The position numbers and the translations under genes are program-made. Positions 51,805 to 60,266 of a stretch of 64,000 nucleotides of DNA are shown here, one piece after another (position 1 is the stretch's first letter; each line of letters begins with the position of its first letter). Source of the stretch: Streptomyces cavernae (lineage in GTDB: Bacteria > Actinomycetota > Actinomycetes > Streptomycetales > Streptomycetaceae); assembly GCF_004023625.1 (NCBI RefSeq), contig NZ_RPDJ01000017.1, forward strand, positions 186,001 through 250,000, read 5' to 3'. The notes beneath the pieces were generated by a model. The model had not been told where the DNA came from. It searched no databases and was given only the letters and a program-made list of their open reading frames with translations.

Positions 51805-52692
51805 TCAGATGACCGGTGGTCGGCCCAGCCGGGTCAGCCGCCACACCGTACGCCACTTCATGGGCCGGCGTGGTCCGCAGGAGGTGGTCCAGCCCTCGCG
51901 GAAGCCTCCGAACCAGGCTCGCAGAGCCTGCCGCGAGGGCCGTCTGACCAGCGTCAGCAGCATCCAGGCGCCGAGGTAGACGGGCACCAGGAGCGCGGGC
52001 AGATTCCGGCGGGCGAGCCAGACACGGTTGCGCGCCACCATGCGGTGGAAGACCGCGTGCCGCGAGGGAGTGGTGGTGGGGTGGTACAGCACCATGTCGG
52101 CGCGGTAGTCGATCATCCAGCCGGCGTCCAGGGCCCGCCAGGCGAGATCCGTCTCCTCATGGGCGTAGAAGAACGCCTCGGGCAGTACGCCGACCTCGGC
52201 CAGGACCTCGGTGCGCACGGCGTTGGCGCCGCCCAGGAAGGTGGTGACCCGGGAGGAGCGCAGCGGGTCGGAGGCGTTCAGCCGGGGGACGTGGCGGCGC
52301 TGGGTGACACCGGTCTCGGGATCGGCGATGCGGAAGCTGATGATGCCGAGCCGCGGGTCGGCCTCGAAGGCCTGCCGGCACAGTTCCGCGGTGTCGTTGT
52401 TCGCGAGCAGACCGTCGTCGTCGAGGAAGAGCAGGATGTCGACGTCGCGGCCGCCGGGGCCGAAGGCCTCGATGCCGATGTTGCGGCCGCCGGGGATGCC
52501 GAGGTTCTCGGGCAGCTCGACGGTGCGGACGCCCTCGGGCAGCTCCGGTACCGGGGAGCCGTTGCCGACCACGACCACCTCGACCGGGTCGCCGTCCTGC
52601 TTGGCGACCGAGTCGAGGAGGGCGCGGAGCTCGGCGGGGCGGTTGCCCATGGTGATGATGACCGCCCCGACCTTCATGCCGGTCCCGGTCAT
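51805..52692 (-). CDS. GT2 glycosyltransferase (rhamnosyltransferase-like)
   Basis: A 295-aa GT-A enzyme. VIITMGNRPAELRALLDSV opens the fold, LFLDDDG is the metal-binding motif, GGANAVRTEVLAEVG and AHEETDLAWR are the acceptor-side motifs of WbbL/rhamnosyltransferase-like proteins. ATG at 52692 overlaps the stop of the CDP-alcohol transferase gene (ATGA); a second ATG five codons later is also possible. One C-terminal hydrophobic stretch (LLVPVYLGAWMLLTLV) may tether it. It would glycosylate the lipid made by the operon. Confidence 0.9.
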   Translation of the reverse strand: MTGTGMKVGAVIITMGNRPAELRALLDSVAKQDGDPVEVVVVGNGSPVPELPEGVRTVELPENLGIPGGRNIGIEAFGPGGRDVDILLFLDDDGLLANNDTAELCRQAFEADPRLGIISFRIADPETGVTQRRHVPRLNASDPLRSSRVTTFLGGANAVRTEVLAEVGVLPEAFFYAHEETDLAWRALDAGWMIDYRADMVLYHPTTTPSRHAVFHRMVARNRVWLARRNLPALLVPVYLGAWMLLTLVRRPSRQALRAWFGGFREGWTTSCGPRRPMKWRTVWRLTRLGRPPVI

Positions 52693-53468
52693 TTGAGCCT
52701 GCTGGAGGCAAGGATCGAGACGAGGTGGAGCAGGGTCTGCAGGACCGCGATGCCGGCCAGCACGGCGACGCCGAGCCGCTCGAAGAACAGGTCGCCGCGG
52801 GTCTCGTCCACGATCGCCAGGACCAGGATCAGCAGGGACGCCTCGATGCCCAGGATGAGCCGGTGGAACTTCAGCGCCCCGGCGGCCTTGCGGGCCAGCG
52901 CCATACCGGACGAGCGCGGCTCGGACGCCGCCTCCTTCACGGGCGGCAGTCCGCCCTGGTGCCGGGCGACCCCGACGAGGTCGGTCTCGGCCTTGATGAG
53001 GACGGCGCCGAGGGCGGCGAGGGTGCCGAGGAACGCCCACAGCCAGTCGATCCGTCCCTCGCCCCACAGGTCGGCGGCGCGCAGACCGAAGCCGACCAGC
53101 ACGGCGGCGTCGCAGAGGTAGGCGCCGACCCGGTCCAGGTAGACGCCACTGAGCGAGAACTGCTTCTTCCAGCGGGCGATCTCGCCGTCGACGCAGTCCA
53201 GCAGCAGGTACAGCTGGACCATCAGCACACCCAGCACGGCACCCGGGATCCCCGGCACCAGCAGCGCCGGGAGGGCGAGGACACCGAAGACGGTCATCAG
53301 ATAGGTCAGCTGGTTGGGCGTGACCCGCGTGTTCACCAGGTACCGGTCCACGCGCAGCGACAGCTCTCGCATGTAGAGCCGGCCGCCCCAGTGCTCGCCG
53401 CTCCGCCGGTCCTTCACACCCGGAGGATGAACGACCGGGCGGAGTTCAGCTACCGATGGCCTTGGCAT
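52689..53468 (-). CDS. CDP-alcohol phosphotransferase, fourth motif Asp absent
   Basis: A 259-aa membrane enzyme of the CDP-OH_P family, about six helices. The motif reads DCVDGEIAR then GVYLDRVGAYLCD: the first three Asp of DGxxAR-x8-GxxxDxxxD are present but the fourth is Ala (DRVGA). The fourth Asp is generally regarded as the catalytic base, so activity may be altered, or the Asp a few residues later (YLCD) may replace it. ATG at 53468 lies inside the end of the G1P-dehydrogenase-like gene (23-base overlap). It would join a CDP-activated alcohol to an acceptor alcohol. Confidence 0.88.
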   Translation of the reverse strand: MPRPSVAELRPVVHPPGVKDRRSGEHWGGRLYMRELSLRVDRYLVNTRVTPNQLTYLMTVFGVLALPALLVPGIPGAVLGVLMVQLYLLLDCVDGEIARWKKQFSLSGVYLDRVGAYLCDAAVLVGFGLRAADLWGEGRIDWLWAFLGTLAALGAVLIKAETDLVGVARHQGGLPPVKEAASEPRSSGMALARKAAGALKFHRLILGIEASLLILVLAIVDETRGDLFFERLGVAVLAGIAVLQTLLHLVSILASSRLK

Positions 53469-54510
53469 AGTCGGAGTAGGCGTCCTTGATCTCGTCGGTG
53501 GACAGGGCGAGGTGCTCGAGGATCGTGAAGCGGCCCGGCCGGGTCTGCGGCGCGTAGTCGACGGCCTTGACGAACTCGTCCACGCTGAAGCCGATCTCCT
53601 CCGGCAGCACCGGCAGGCCGTGCCTGCGCAGCACCTCCGCGAAGTAGCCGGACTGCTCGTGGGCACCGCGCAGGTACATGGCGAAGGCAGCGCCGAGGCC
53701 GACCTGCTCGCCGTGGCTCGCGGCCCGCTTGGGGAAGAGCAGGTCGAAGGCGTGGCTGATCTCGTGGCAGGCGCCGGAGGAGGGCCGGGTGTCGCCGCTG
53801 ATCGACATGGCGATACCGGAGAGCACCAGGGCCTCCGCGAGCACCGTGAGGAACTCGTCGTCGCCCGCGCCGCCCGGGTGCCGCAGCACCGACTCGCCCG
53901 CGGTCCGCGCCATCGCCGCCGCGAGGCCGTCCACGGGCTCCCCGTGGATCTTGTGCGACAGCTCCCAGTCGGCGATGGCGGAGATGTTGGAGATGGCGTC
54001 GCCGACGCCGGAGCGGACGAAGCGGATCGGGGCCTCACGGATCACGTCGAGGTCGATGACCATCGCGATCGGCGTGGGCACTCCGTAGGAGCCGCGGCCG
54101 TTGTCGTTGTCCAGGATCGACACCGGCGAGCACAGTCCGTCGTGGGAGAGGTTGGTCGCCACGGCGACCATGGGCAGGCCGACCCGCGCCGCGGCGTACT
54201 TCGCCACGTCGATGATCTTGCCGCCGCCGAGGCCGACCACCGCGTCGTAGCGCTGCTTGCCCTTGATGTCGTCGGCCAGCTTCACCGCGGAGTCGATGGT
54301 GCCGTCGGAGACCGGGTACCAGTCGGCGCCGGGCAGCACCGGCGCGAGCCGCTCGCGCAGTGCCTGGCCCGAACCACTGCTTATGGCGATGGCCAGCTTG
54401 CCGGAGTTGGAGATCCGCTGGTCGGCCAGCAGGCCCGCCAGATCGTCCAGTGCTCCGGCGTTGATGTCGACGACGACGGGCGACGGGATGAGCCTCGTCA
54501 GTACTGGCAC
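53446..54510 (-). CDS. sn-Glycerol-1-phosphate dehydrogenase-like enzyme (EgsA/AraM family)
   Basis: A 354-aa member of the iron/zinc alcohol dehydrogenase superfamily on the branch of archaeal G1P dehydrogenase and bacterial AraM. VVGLGGGKIIDVAKYAA binds NAD(P), NLSHDGLCSP follows, and the metal ligands appear as Asp in SGVGDAISNI, His in GACHEISHAFD and His in ASHGEQVGLG. These enzymes reduce DHAP to sn-glycerol-1-phosphate, the enantiomer of normal bacterial G3P. Overlaps the cytidylyltransferase and CDP-alcohol transferase genes. Whether the real substrate is DHAP or another ketose phosphate is open. Confidence 0.88.
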   Translation of the reverse strand: MPVLTRLIPSPVVVDINAGALDDLAGLLADQRISNSGKLAIAISSGSGQALRERLAPVLPGADWYPVSDGTIDSAVKLADDIKGKQRYDAVVGLGGGKIIDVAKYAAARVGLPMVAVATNLSHDGLCSPVSILDNDNGRGSYGVPTPIAMVIDLDVIREAPIRFVRSGVGDAISNISAIADWELSHKIHGEPVDGLAAAMARTAGESVLRHPGGAGDDEFLTVLAEALVLSGIAMSISGDTRPSSGACHEISHAFDLLFPKRAASHGEQVGLGAAFAMYLRGAHEQSGYFAEVLRRHGLPVLPEEIGFSVDEFVKAVDYAPQTRPGRFTILEHLALSTDEIKDAYSDYAKAIGS

Positions 54511-55250
54511 GCGATCTCACGCCCCTTGGCCAGGTCGTCGTGGTTGTCGATCTCGACCCACTTCACGTCGCCGATCGGCGCGACGTCGATGCGGAAGCCC
54601 CGGTTGACGAGCTCCTGGTAGCCGTGCTCGTAGAACTGCTGCGGGTCCGTCTCGAAGACGGTCTTCAGCGCGTCGGCGAGCTCGTCCGCCGCCTCGCCCT
54701 CGATGAGGGTGACGCCGATGTACTCGCCGGTGGCCTCGGCGGGGTCCATCAGCTTGGTGATCTTCGTCATGCCGCCGTCGGGGCCGACGACGACCTTCAT
54801 CTCCTCGTCGGCGAGGGACTTCACCGTGTCGAGGGCGAGGATGATCTTCTTGCCGTCGCCGCGGGCGGCGAGCAGGGTCTTCTCCACGGAGACCGGGTGC
54901 ACGGTGTCGCCGTTGGCGAGGATCACCGAGTGCTTGATGGCGTCACGGCCGCACCACAGGGAGTAGGCGTTGTTCCACTCCTCGGCCTTGTCGTTGTCGA
55001 TGAGGGTGATCTTCAGGCCGTACTTCCGCTCGAGGGCCTCGCGGCGCTCGTAGACGGCCTCCTTGCGGTACCCGACGATGATCGCGACCTCGGTCAGACC
55101 GATCTCGGCGAAGTTGCCGAGGGTGAGGTCCAGGACCGTGAGGCTCTCCTCGTTCCCTTCGGGGCCGACCGGCACCAATGCCTTCGGCAGGGTGTCGGTG
55201 TAGGGGCGCAGACGCCGTCCGGCGCCGGCCGCCAGCACGAGGCCGATCAT
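54498..55250 (-). CDS. Cytidylyltransferase-like nucleotidyltransferase
   Basis: A 250-aa NTP-transferase. LVLAAGAGRRLRPYTDTLPKALVPVG is the nucleotide-binding signature and LANGDTV the metal-binding Asp. IDNDKAEEWNNAYSLWCGRDAI resembles LicC-type phosphocholine and inositol-phosphate cytidylyltransferases, not glucose-1-phosphate enzymes. It probably forms a CDP-alcohol from CTP and a phospho-alcohol, perhaps the product of the adjacent dehydrogenase. Overlaps its neighbours at both ends (ATGA with the upstream gene), so the three gene products should be made together. Confidence 0.88.
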   Translation of the reverse strand: MIGLVLAAGAGRRLRPYTDTLPKALVPVGPEGNEESLTVLDLTLGNFAEIGLTEVAIIVGYRKEAVYERREALERKYGLKITLIDNDKAEEWNNAYSLWCGRDAIKHSVILANGDTVHPVSVEKTLLAARGDGKKIILALDTVKSLADEEMKVVVGPDGGMTKITKLMDPAEATGEYIGVTLIEGEAADELADALKTVFETDPQQFYEHGYQELVNRGFRIDVAPIGDVKWVEIDNHDDLAKGREIACQY

Positions 55251-57157
55251 GCGGGTTCTCCTTCATCGTGTACGGCGGGTGCGCCGCGTCGGTGGGCGGT
55301 CACCCAGAAGCGGATGCTCTCGACGAGCACCACGAGTGCCACGGTCACGGCGAGAGCCGTGAGCGCGACCTTGAACTCAGTTCCGGTGAACAGTGCGGCC
55401 AGCACGGTGACCAACAGCGTCCGGCCTTCGTGCCCCCCGATCGCCCGCACCAGCCACGGCGGTGGCGCGCCGGCGTCGCCGCGGATGCGGTACACCGTGT
55501 CGTAGTGATGGTAGGCGACTGCGGCCACCAGCCCGAAAGCCGCTGGAAGGGCTCCGTTCACATCGGATTTGGCGGCGAGCAGCAGGACCGTGCCGTACTC
55601 CGCGAAGCGGAACAGCGGCGGAATCAGCCAGTCCAACGGGCCCTTCAAGGGCATCATCAGGACGCACCCGGCGAACACCACGTAGAGCGAGGCGCCGACG
55701 ACCGCACGCGTCCCACCGAACGCCAACACCGCGACGGCCAGGCAGGCCACCCCGTAAACGGCGAGGAAGAGCGCGGTGTACTGGCGGACCCTCCCGCGTG
55801 GGTCGCGCGCCTTGGACACCAGCTCCGCGAGCGGCCCGGAGTCCGTGAGGGCGAGCAGCGCCCACGCCCCGCGGTCGCTGCGCGGCGCCTTGCGGTTCAG
55901 CGAGCGCAGCACCCGCCCCGCCGTCGTGTAAGTCGCCGCGAACGCGCAGCCGATCAGCAACGCGTAGAAGGTGATGCGTGGCGTGGTGACGGCCGTCAGG
56001 ACGGCGATCATCGCCCAGCGTTCGCCGATGGGCAGCACGATCATGCGGCGTACCCACACCGTCCAGCCGACGCTGTCGAGCCGGTCCGAAAGTGCCGCGG
56101 TGGGGCTGGTGTTGGCGGTCGCGGCGGGATCCCCGGCGTTCGCCTCGTTGAAGGCGAAGTCGACGACGTGCCGACAGGTCTGCAGCACCATGGCGCCGAG
56201 CGCCAGCGCCCACACGTCGTCGCCGCCGCGGGCCGCTCCGAGCGCGAGGCCCGCGTAGTAGGCGTACTCCTTGGCCCGGTCGAAGGTGGCGTCGAGCCAG
56301 GCGCCGAGTGTGGAGTACTGCAGGGAGTAGCGGGCGAGCTGGCCGTCGGTGCAGTCGAGGACGAAGGAGAACAGCAGCAGCACGCCGGCCGCGACGAAAC
56401 CGCCGCGGGTGCCGGTGGCCGCGCAGCCCGCGGCGATCAGGGCGGTGAGGAGCGAGGCGGTGGTGACCTGGTTGGGGGTCAGCCCGCGGCGGGCGCACCA
56501 GCGGGCCAGGTAGCGGGAGTAGGGGCTGATGAAGTGGGTGGTGAAGAAGCCGTCGCGGGACTTGACCGCGGTGCGCAGCCGTACGGCCTCGTCGTCCACG
56601 GCGGCGACGGCTCGCAGCGCCTCGTCGCGGGTCGGGGCGTCGGCCGGGACGGCGGCTACCAGGGTGCCGAGTTCGGGGCGGTGGACCGGGACGCCGTCGG
56701 CGGCGAGGGCGGTGGCCAGGCGCTCCGGCAGGCCATCGTCGTGCGTGCGGGCGGCGGTCTCCGCGCGGGCGGCCGGGGCGGAGCCCTCCGCCCCGGCGTT
56801 CCCGCCCGGAAGCCCGACGGGGCCGTCCGTGAGCACCGCGCCGTCGCCGAACGGTCCGGAGCCCTCGCGTGCCATGGCACGGGTCAGGGCCTGGCGGGCG
56901 GCGTGCTGGACCGAGACGGCTCCGGGCAGCGCCGCCACCGGGAAGCGGGGGTCGGTGAGCCCGAGCCGGAGCGCGTGCCGATGCCCCACGAAGCGGGCGT
57001 CGACGATGGCGACGCGCTCCTCGGAGGGCACCGCGGCGACGAGCGTCTCGGCCTCGTCGGCGTCGGAGGCGACCCGCACGTCGAAGCCCAGCGACCGCAG
57101 ATCGTCCTCGATCGACGATCCGGGGGCCGGCTGGCCGGTGAGGATGGCGGTCGGCAG
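55247..57157 (-). CDS. CDP-alcohol phosphotransferase fusion (DUF5941-like)
   Basis: A 636-aa membrane protein. The N-terminal 170 residues (PTAILTGQPAPGSSIEDDLR... VAIVDARFVGHRHALRLGLT) look like a sugar-nucleotidyltransferase-related domain; the middle is a CDP-OH_P domain with the complete motif DCTDGQLAR-x8-GAWLDATFD (about 285-310); the last 300 residues are mostly membrane helices plus a second block resembling another transferase-like half. The best start is CTG at 57157, preceded by AAGGAG and right after an in-frame TGA; the first standard start, GTG at 57079, would cut into conserved-looking sequence. First gene of the operon. Confidence 0.8.
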   Translation of the reverse strand: MPTAILTGQPAPGSSIEDDLRSLGFDVRVASDADEAETLVAAVPSEERVAIVDARFVGHRHALRLGLTDPRFPVAALPGAVSVQHAARQALTRAMAREGSGPFGDGAVLTDGPVGLPGGNAGAEGSAPAARAETAARTHDDGLPERLATALAADGVPVHRPELGTLVAAVPADAPTRDEALRAVAAVDDEAVRLRTAVKSRDGFFTTHFISPYSRYLARWCARRGLTPNQVTTASLLTALIAAGCAATGTRGGFVAAGVLLLFSFVLDCTDGQLARYSLQYSTLGAWLDATFDRAKEYAYYAGLALGAARGGDDVWALALGAMVLQTCRHVVDFAFNEANAGDPAATANTSPTAALSDRLDSVGWTVWVRRMIVLPIGERWAMIAVLTAVTTPRITFYALLIGCAFAATYTTAGRVLRSLNRKAPRSDRGAWALLALTDSGPLAELVSKARDPRGRVRQYTALFLAVYGVACLAVAVLAFGGTRAVVGASLYVVFAGCVLMMPLKGPLDWLIPPLFRFAEYGTVLLLAAKSDVNGALPAAFGLVAAVAYHHYDTVYRIRGDAGAPPPWLVRAIGGHEGRTLLVTVLAALFTGTEFKVALTALAVTVALVVLVESIRFWVTAHRRGAPAVHDEGEPA

Positions 57158-57464
57158 ACGAACTCACTCCTTGGGTACCGGCGCGCATCCTTGCGCCGGG
57201 GACGTGCGTGATGGGGGCGCACCGGTCCGTGGGCGGCCGGGCGGCATGTCGGCAGAGGTTATCGGATGAAGAGAAGCGGACGTTCACCGCCCGTTCACGC
57301 ACCGATCAACGGGGTCTGCCCGCGTCCGACCGACGCGATCATCATCGTGGATCGGGCTTCGCCCCACAAACCGCGACCCCAGACCGGGGCATTCACGACA
57401 GCGGTCCCGGTCGCCACGCCCGGGCCGGTCGTCGCGGTCACGGCCCCGCTTAGGGTGAACGTCC
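57158..57464. promoter_or_regulatory. Divergent promoter region, lipid operon and galE
   Basis: About 300 bp between the minus-strand operon and galE. Short frames through it lack coding bias. It must hold the promoters of both units, but no box or operator stands out. Confidence 0.45.
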
Positions 57465-58439
57465 ATGACGTGGCTGATAACAGGTGGGGCCGGATACATC
57501 GGTGCGCATGTGGCGCGCGCGATGTCCGCCGCGGGTGAGAGCGTGGTCGCGCTCGACGATCTCTCCGCCGGGGTGCCCGCGCGGCTGCCCTCGCACATCC
57601 CGCTCGTCCAGGGCACTTCACTCGACGGGGAACTGCTCAAGCGCACGTTCGCCGAGCACCGGGTGACCGGTGTGGTGCATCTCGCCGCCCGCAAGCAGGT
57701 CGGCGAGTCGGTGGCCCAGCCGACGCGCTACTACCAGGAGAACGTCGGGGGACTCGCGACGCTGCTCGACGCGGTCGCCGGAGCGGGCATCACCCGGTTC
57801 CTGTTCTCCTCCTCGGCGGCGGTGTACGGCAACCCGGATGTCGACCTCATCACCGAGGACACCCCCTGTGCCCCGATGAGCCCCTACGGCGAGACCAAGC
57901 TGGCCGGAGAATGGCTGGTGCGGGCCGCGGGGCGGGCACACGGAATCTCCACCGTCTGTCTGCGGTACTTCAACGTGGCCGGCGCGGCGGATGCCGAACT
58001 CGCCGACACCGGGATCTTCAACGTCGTCCCGATGGTCTTCGACCGCCTCACCCGCGGCGAGGCGCCGCGCATCTTCGGCGACGACTACCCGACGCCGGAC
58101 GGGACGTGTGTCCGTGATTACATCCACGTCGCCGACCTCGCGGACGCGCACCTCGCCGCGGCCCGCCGGCTGTCGTCGGGCGCGCCCGGCGCGGCGGGCG
58201 ATCTGACCGTGAACATCGGCCGGGGCGAGGGGGTGTCCGTTCGAGAGCTCGTCGCGCTCATCGCGAAGGTGACGGGCGACACCCGGCCGCCGGTCGTGGC
58301 ACCCCGCCGCCCCGGCGACGCCCCCCGCGCGGTCGCGTCGGCCGAGCCGGCCGCCCGGGAACTGGGCTGGACGGCGCGGCGCGGGGTGCGGGACATGGTC
58401 GCGTCGGCGTGGCAGGGCTGGCTGCTTCACCAGGGCTGA
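57465..58439 (+). CDS. galE: UDP-glucose 4-epimerase
   Basis: A 324-aa short-chain epimerase interconverting UDP-Glc and UDP-Gal (possibly the HexNAc forms). LITGGAGYIGAHVARAM binds NAD; SSSAAVYGNPD and MSPYGETKLAGEW carry the catalytic Ser and YxxxK. RYFNVAGA and DGTCVRDYIHVADLADAHL are standard GalE motifs. ATG at 57465 follows AGGGTGAA. Divergent from the lipid operon, it could supply its glycosyltransferase with UDP-galactose. Confidence 0.93.
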   Translation: MTWLITGGAGYIGAHVARAMSAAGESVVALDDLSAGVPARLPSHIPLVQGTSLDGELLKRTFAEHRVTGVVHLAARKQVGESVAQPTRYYQENVGGLATLLDAVAGAGITRFLFSSSAAVYGNPDVDLITEDTPCAPMSPYGETKLAGEWLVRAAGRAHGISTVCLRYFNVAGAADAELADTGIFNVVPMVFDRLTRGEAPRIFGDDYPTPDGTCVRDYIHVADLADAHLAAARRLSSGAPGAAGDLTVNIGRGEGVSVRELVALIAKVTGDTRPPVVAPRRPGDAPRAVASAEPAARELGWTARRGVRDMVASAWQGWLLHQG

Positions 58440-58565
58440 CCTGCTCATCGTTTCCGCAGGTCAGGCGATATGACAACGGTGTTCAGCGTCGCGTTGCACA
58501 TACCCCCCACCCGTAGTTCACTGTGACTCCGGCACGGAGCCGGAGGGCAACAGAAGGGGGCTTCC

Positions 58566-59507
58566 ATGGGTGCCGGTCACAACCACGGCGGGCACGGGCA
58601 CGGGGCCACGGGTGGGGGCACCGCGACCGCCGCGTATCGCGGCAGGCTGCGGATCGCGCTCACGATCACGGTGACGGTCATGGTCGTCGAGATCGTCGGC
58701 GCGCTCGTCGCCGACTCCCTCGCGCTGGTGGCGGACGCCGCGCACATGGCGACCGACGCGCTGGGCCTGGGCATGGCGCTGCTGGCGATCCACTTCGCGG
58801 GCCGCCCGGCCGGCGGCAACCGCACCTTCGGTTACGCGCGGGCCGAGATCCTCGCCGCACTCGCCAACTGTCTGCTGCTGTTCGGTGTCGGCGGGTACGT
58901 CCTGTACGAGGCGGTGCAGCGCTTCGTCACGCCCGCCGAGACCGAGGGTGGCCTCACTCTCGCCTTCGGCGCCGTGGCCCTGCTCGCGAACGTGATCTCT
59001 CTGGCCCTGCTGACGCGCGGTCAGCAGGACAGCCTCAATGTGCGCGGCGCATTTCTGGAGGTGCTCGCGGACGCGCTCGGCTCGGTGGCGGTGATCGTGG
59101 CCGCCCTGCTCGTGCTGACCACGGGTTGGCAGGCCGCGGACCCGATCGCCTCGCTGGTCATCGGCCTCATGATCGTCCCGCGTGCCTGGAAGCTGCTGCG
59201 CGAGACGCTGGACGTCCTGCTGGAGGCGGCACCGAAGGGCGTCGACATGGCGGAGGTGAGGGCGCACATCCTGGCCCTGCCCGGCGTTGAGGACGTCCAC
59301 GATCTGCACGCCTGGACGATCACCTCCGGGATGCCGGTCCTCTCCGCTCATGTCGTCGTGGCCGCCGACTCGCTGGACACCGCGGAGTACGAGCGGATGC
59401 TGCACGAGTTGCGGGAGTGCCTGGACGACCACTTCGACGTCGCGCACTGCACCTTCCAGTTGGAGCCGAGCGGGCACGCGGTGCACGAGGCGGGGTTGTG
59501 TCACTGA
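58566..59507 (+). CDS. Cation diffusion facilitator (zinc/cobalt efflux)
   Basis: A 313-aa CDF transporter exchanging Zn(II) or a similar ion for protons. A His-rich N-terminus (GHNHGGHGHGA) precedes six helices. Site A residues appear as DSLALVADAAHMATDALGL and later VLADALGSVAVIVAALL (HxxxD and DxxxD-type pairs). The cytoplasmic C-terminal domain has VEDVHDLHAWTITSGMPVLSAHVVV, the usual metallochaperone-like fold. A possible signal-free start at ATG 58566 after AGAAGGGGG. Confidence 0.95.
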   Translation: MGAGHNHGGHGHGATGGGTATAAYRGRLRIALTITVTVMVVEIVGALVADSLALVADAAHMATDALGLGMALLAIHFAGRPAGGNRTFGYARAEILAALANCLLLFGVGGYVLYEAVQRFVTPAETEGGLTLAFGAVALLANVISLALLTRGQQDSLNVRGAFLEVLADALGSVAVIVAALLVLTTGWQAADPIASLVIGLMIVPRAWKLLRETLDVLLEAAPKGVDMAEVRAHILALPGVEDVHDLHAWTITSGMPVLSAHVVVAADSLDTAEYERMLHELRECLDDHFDVAHCTFQLEPSGHAVHEAGLCH

Positions 59508-59642
59508 GACCCGGGGGGCGCGTCGGCGCTCGGAACGTGCGCCGAGCCCGTGGCCGGGTAGGACATGCGGGTCCGCGAAGTGCCGGGAGTGCCGGTTTCG
59601 TGCGGCAGACTTGAGGTTCGAGGACCGAGGCGAAGGACTGGT

Positions 59643-60248
59643 ATGCCGATCACACCTACCACCGCGACGCACGGTTCGGCGCTCAGTTCGTCGAACGGCA
59701 CCACCGAAGCGATCCTGCTGGAACTGGTCGACGAGGACGGCACCACCATCGGCACCGCGGAGAAGCTCTCGGCGCATCAGCCGCCCGGGCGGCTGCACCG
59801 CGCCTTCTCGGTGTTCCTCTTCGACGAGCGGGGCCGGCTGCTGCTGCAGCAGCGCGCCCTCGGCAAGTACCACTCCCCCGGTGTCTGGTCCAACACCTGC
59901 TGTGGTCATCCCTACCCGGGCGAGTCCCCCTTCGCCGCCGCCGCCCGGCGCACCTACGAGGAGCTCGGGGTCTCCCCTTCGCTGCTCGCCGAGGCGGGCA
60001 CGGTCCGCTACAACCACCCGGACCCGGACTCGGGTCTGGTCGAGCAGGAGTTCAACCACCTGTTCGTCGGGATGGTGCAGGCGTCGCTCAGCCCGGACCC
60101 GGGGGAGGTCGGGCATACGGTTTTCGTGACCGCGCGGGAGCTGGCGGAGCGGCACGCACGGGACAGCTTCTCGTCCTGGTTCATGACCGTGCTGGACGCG
60201 GCCCGGCCGGCGATCAGGGAGCTGACGGGCCCGTCGGCCGACTGGTGA
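59643..60248 (+). CDS. idi: Isopentenyl-diphosphate isomerase, type I
   Basis: A 201-aa Nudix-fold isomerase balancing IPP and DMAPP. The active-site Cys is in WSNTCCGHPYPGES, the catalytic Glu in EQEFNHLFVG, and RRTYEELG replaces the Nudix core. ATG at 59643 follows AAGGACTGGT. It lies 10 kb from the hopanoid operon on the opposite strand; because the MEP route (dxs, ispG) gives both isomers, Idi tunes their ratio for prenyl synthases. Confidence 0.95.
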   Translation: MPITPTTATHGSALSSSNGTTEAILLELVDEDGTTIGTAEKLSAHQPPGRLHRAFSVFLFDERGRLLLQQRALGKYHSPGVWSNTCCGHPYPGESPFAAAARRTYEELGVSPSLLAEAGTVRYNHPDPDSGLVEQEFNHLFVGMVQASLSPDPGEVGHTVFVTARELAERHARDSFSSWFMTVLDAARPAIRELTGPSADW

Positions 60249-60266
60249 GACCGGGCGGGTCCGGTG

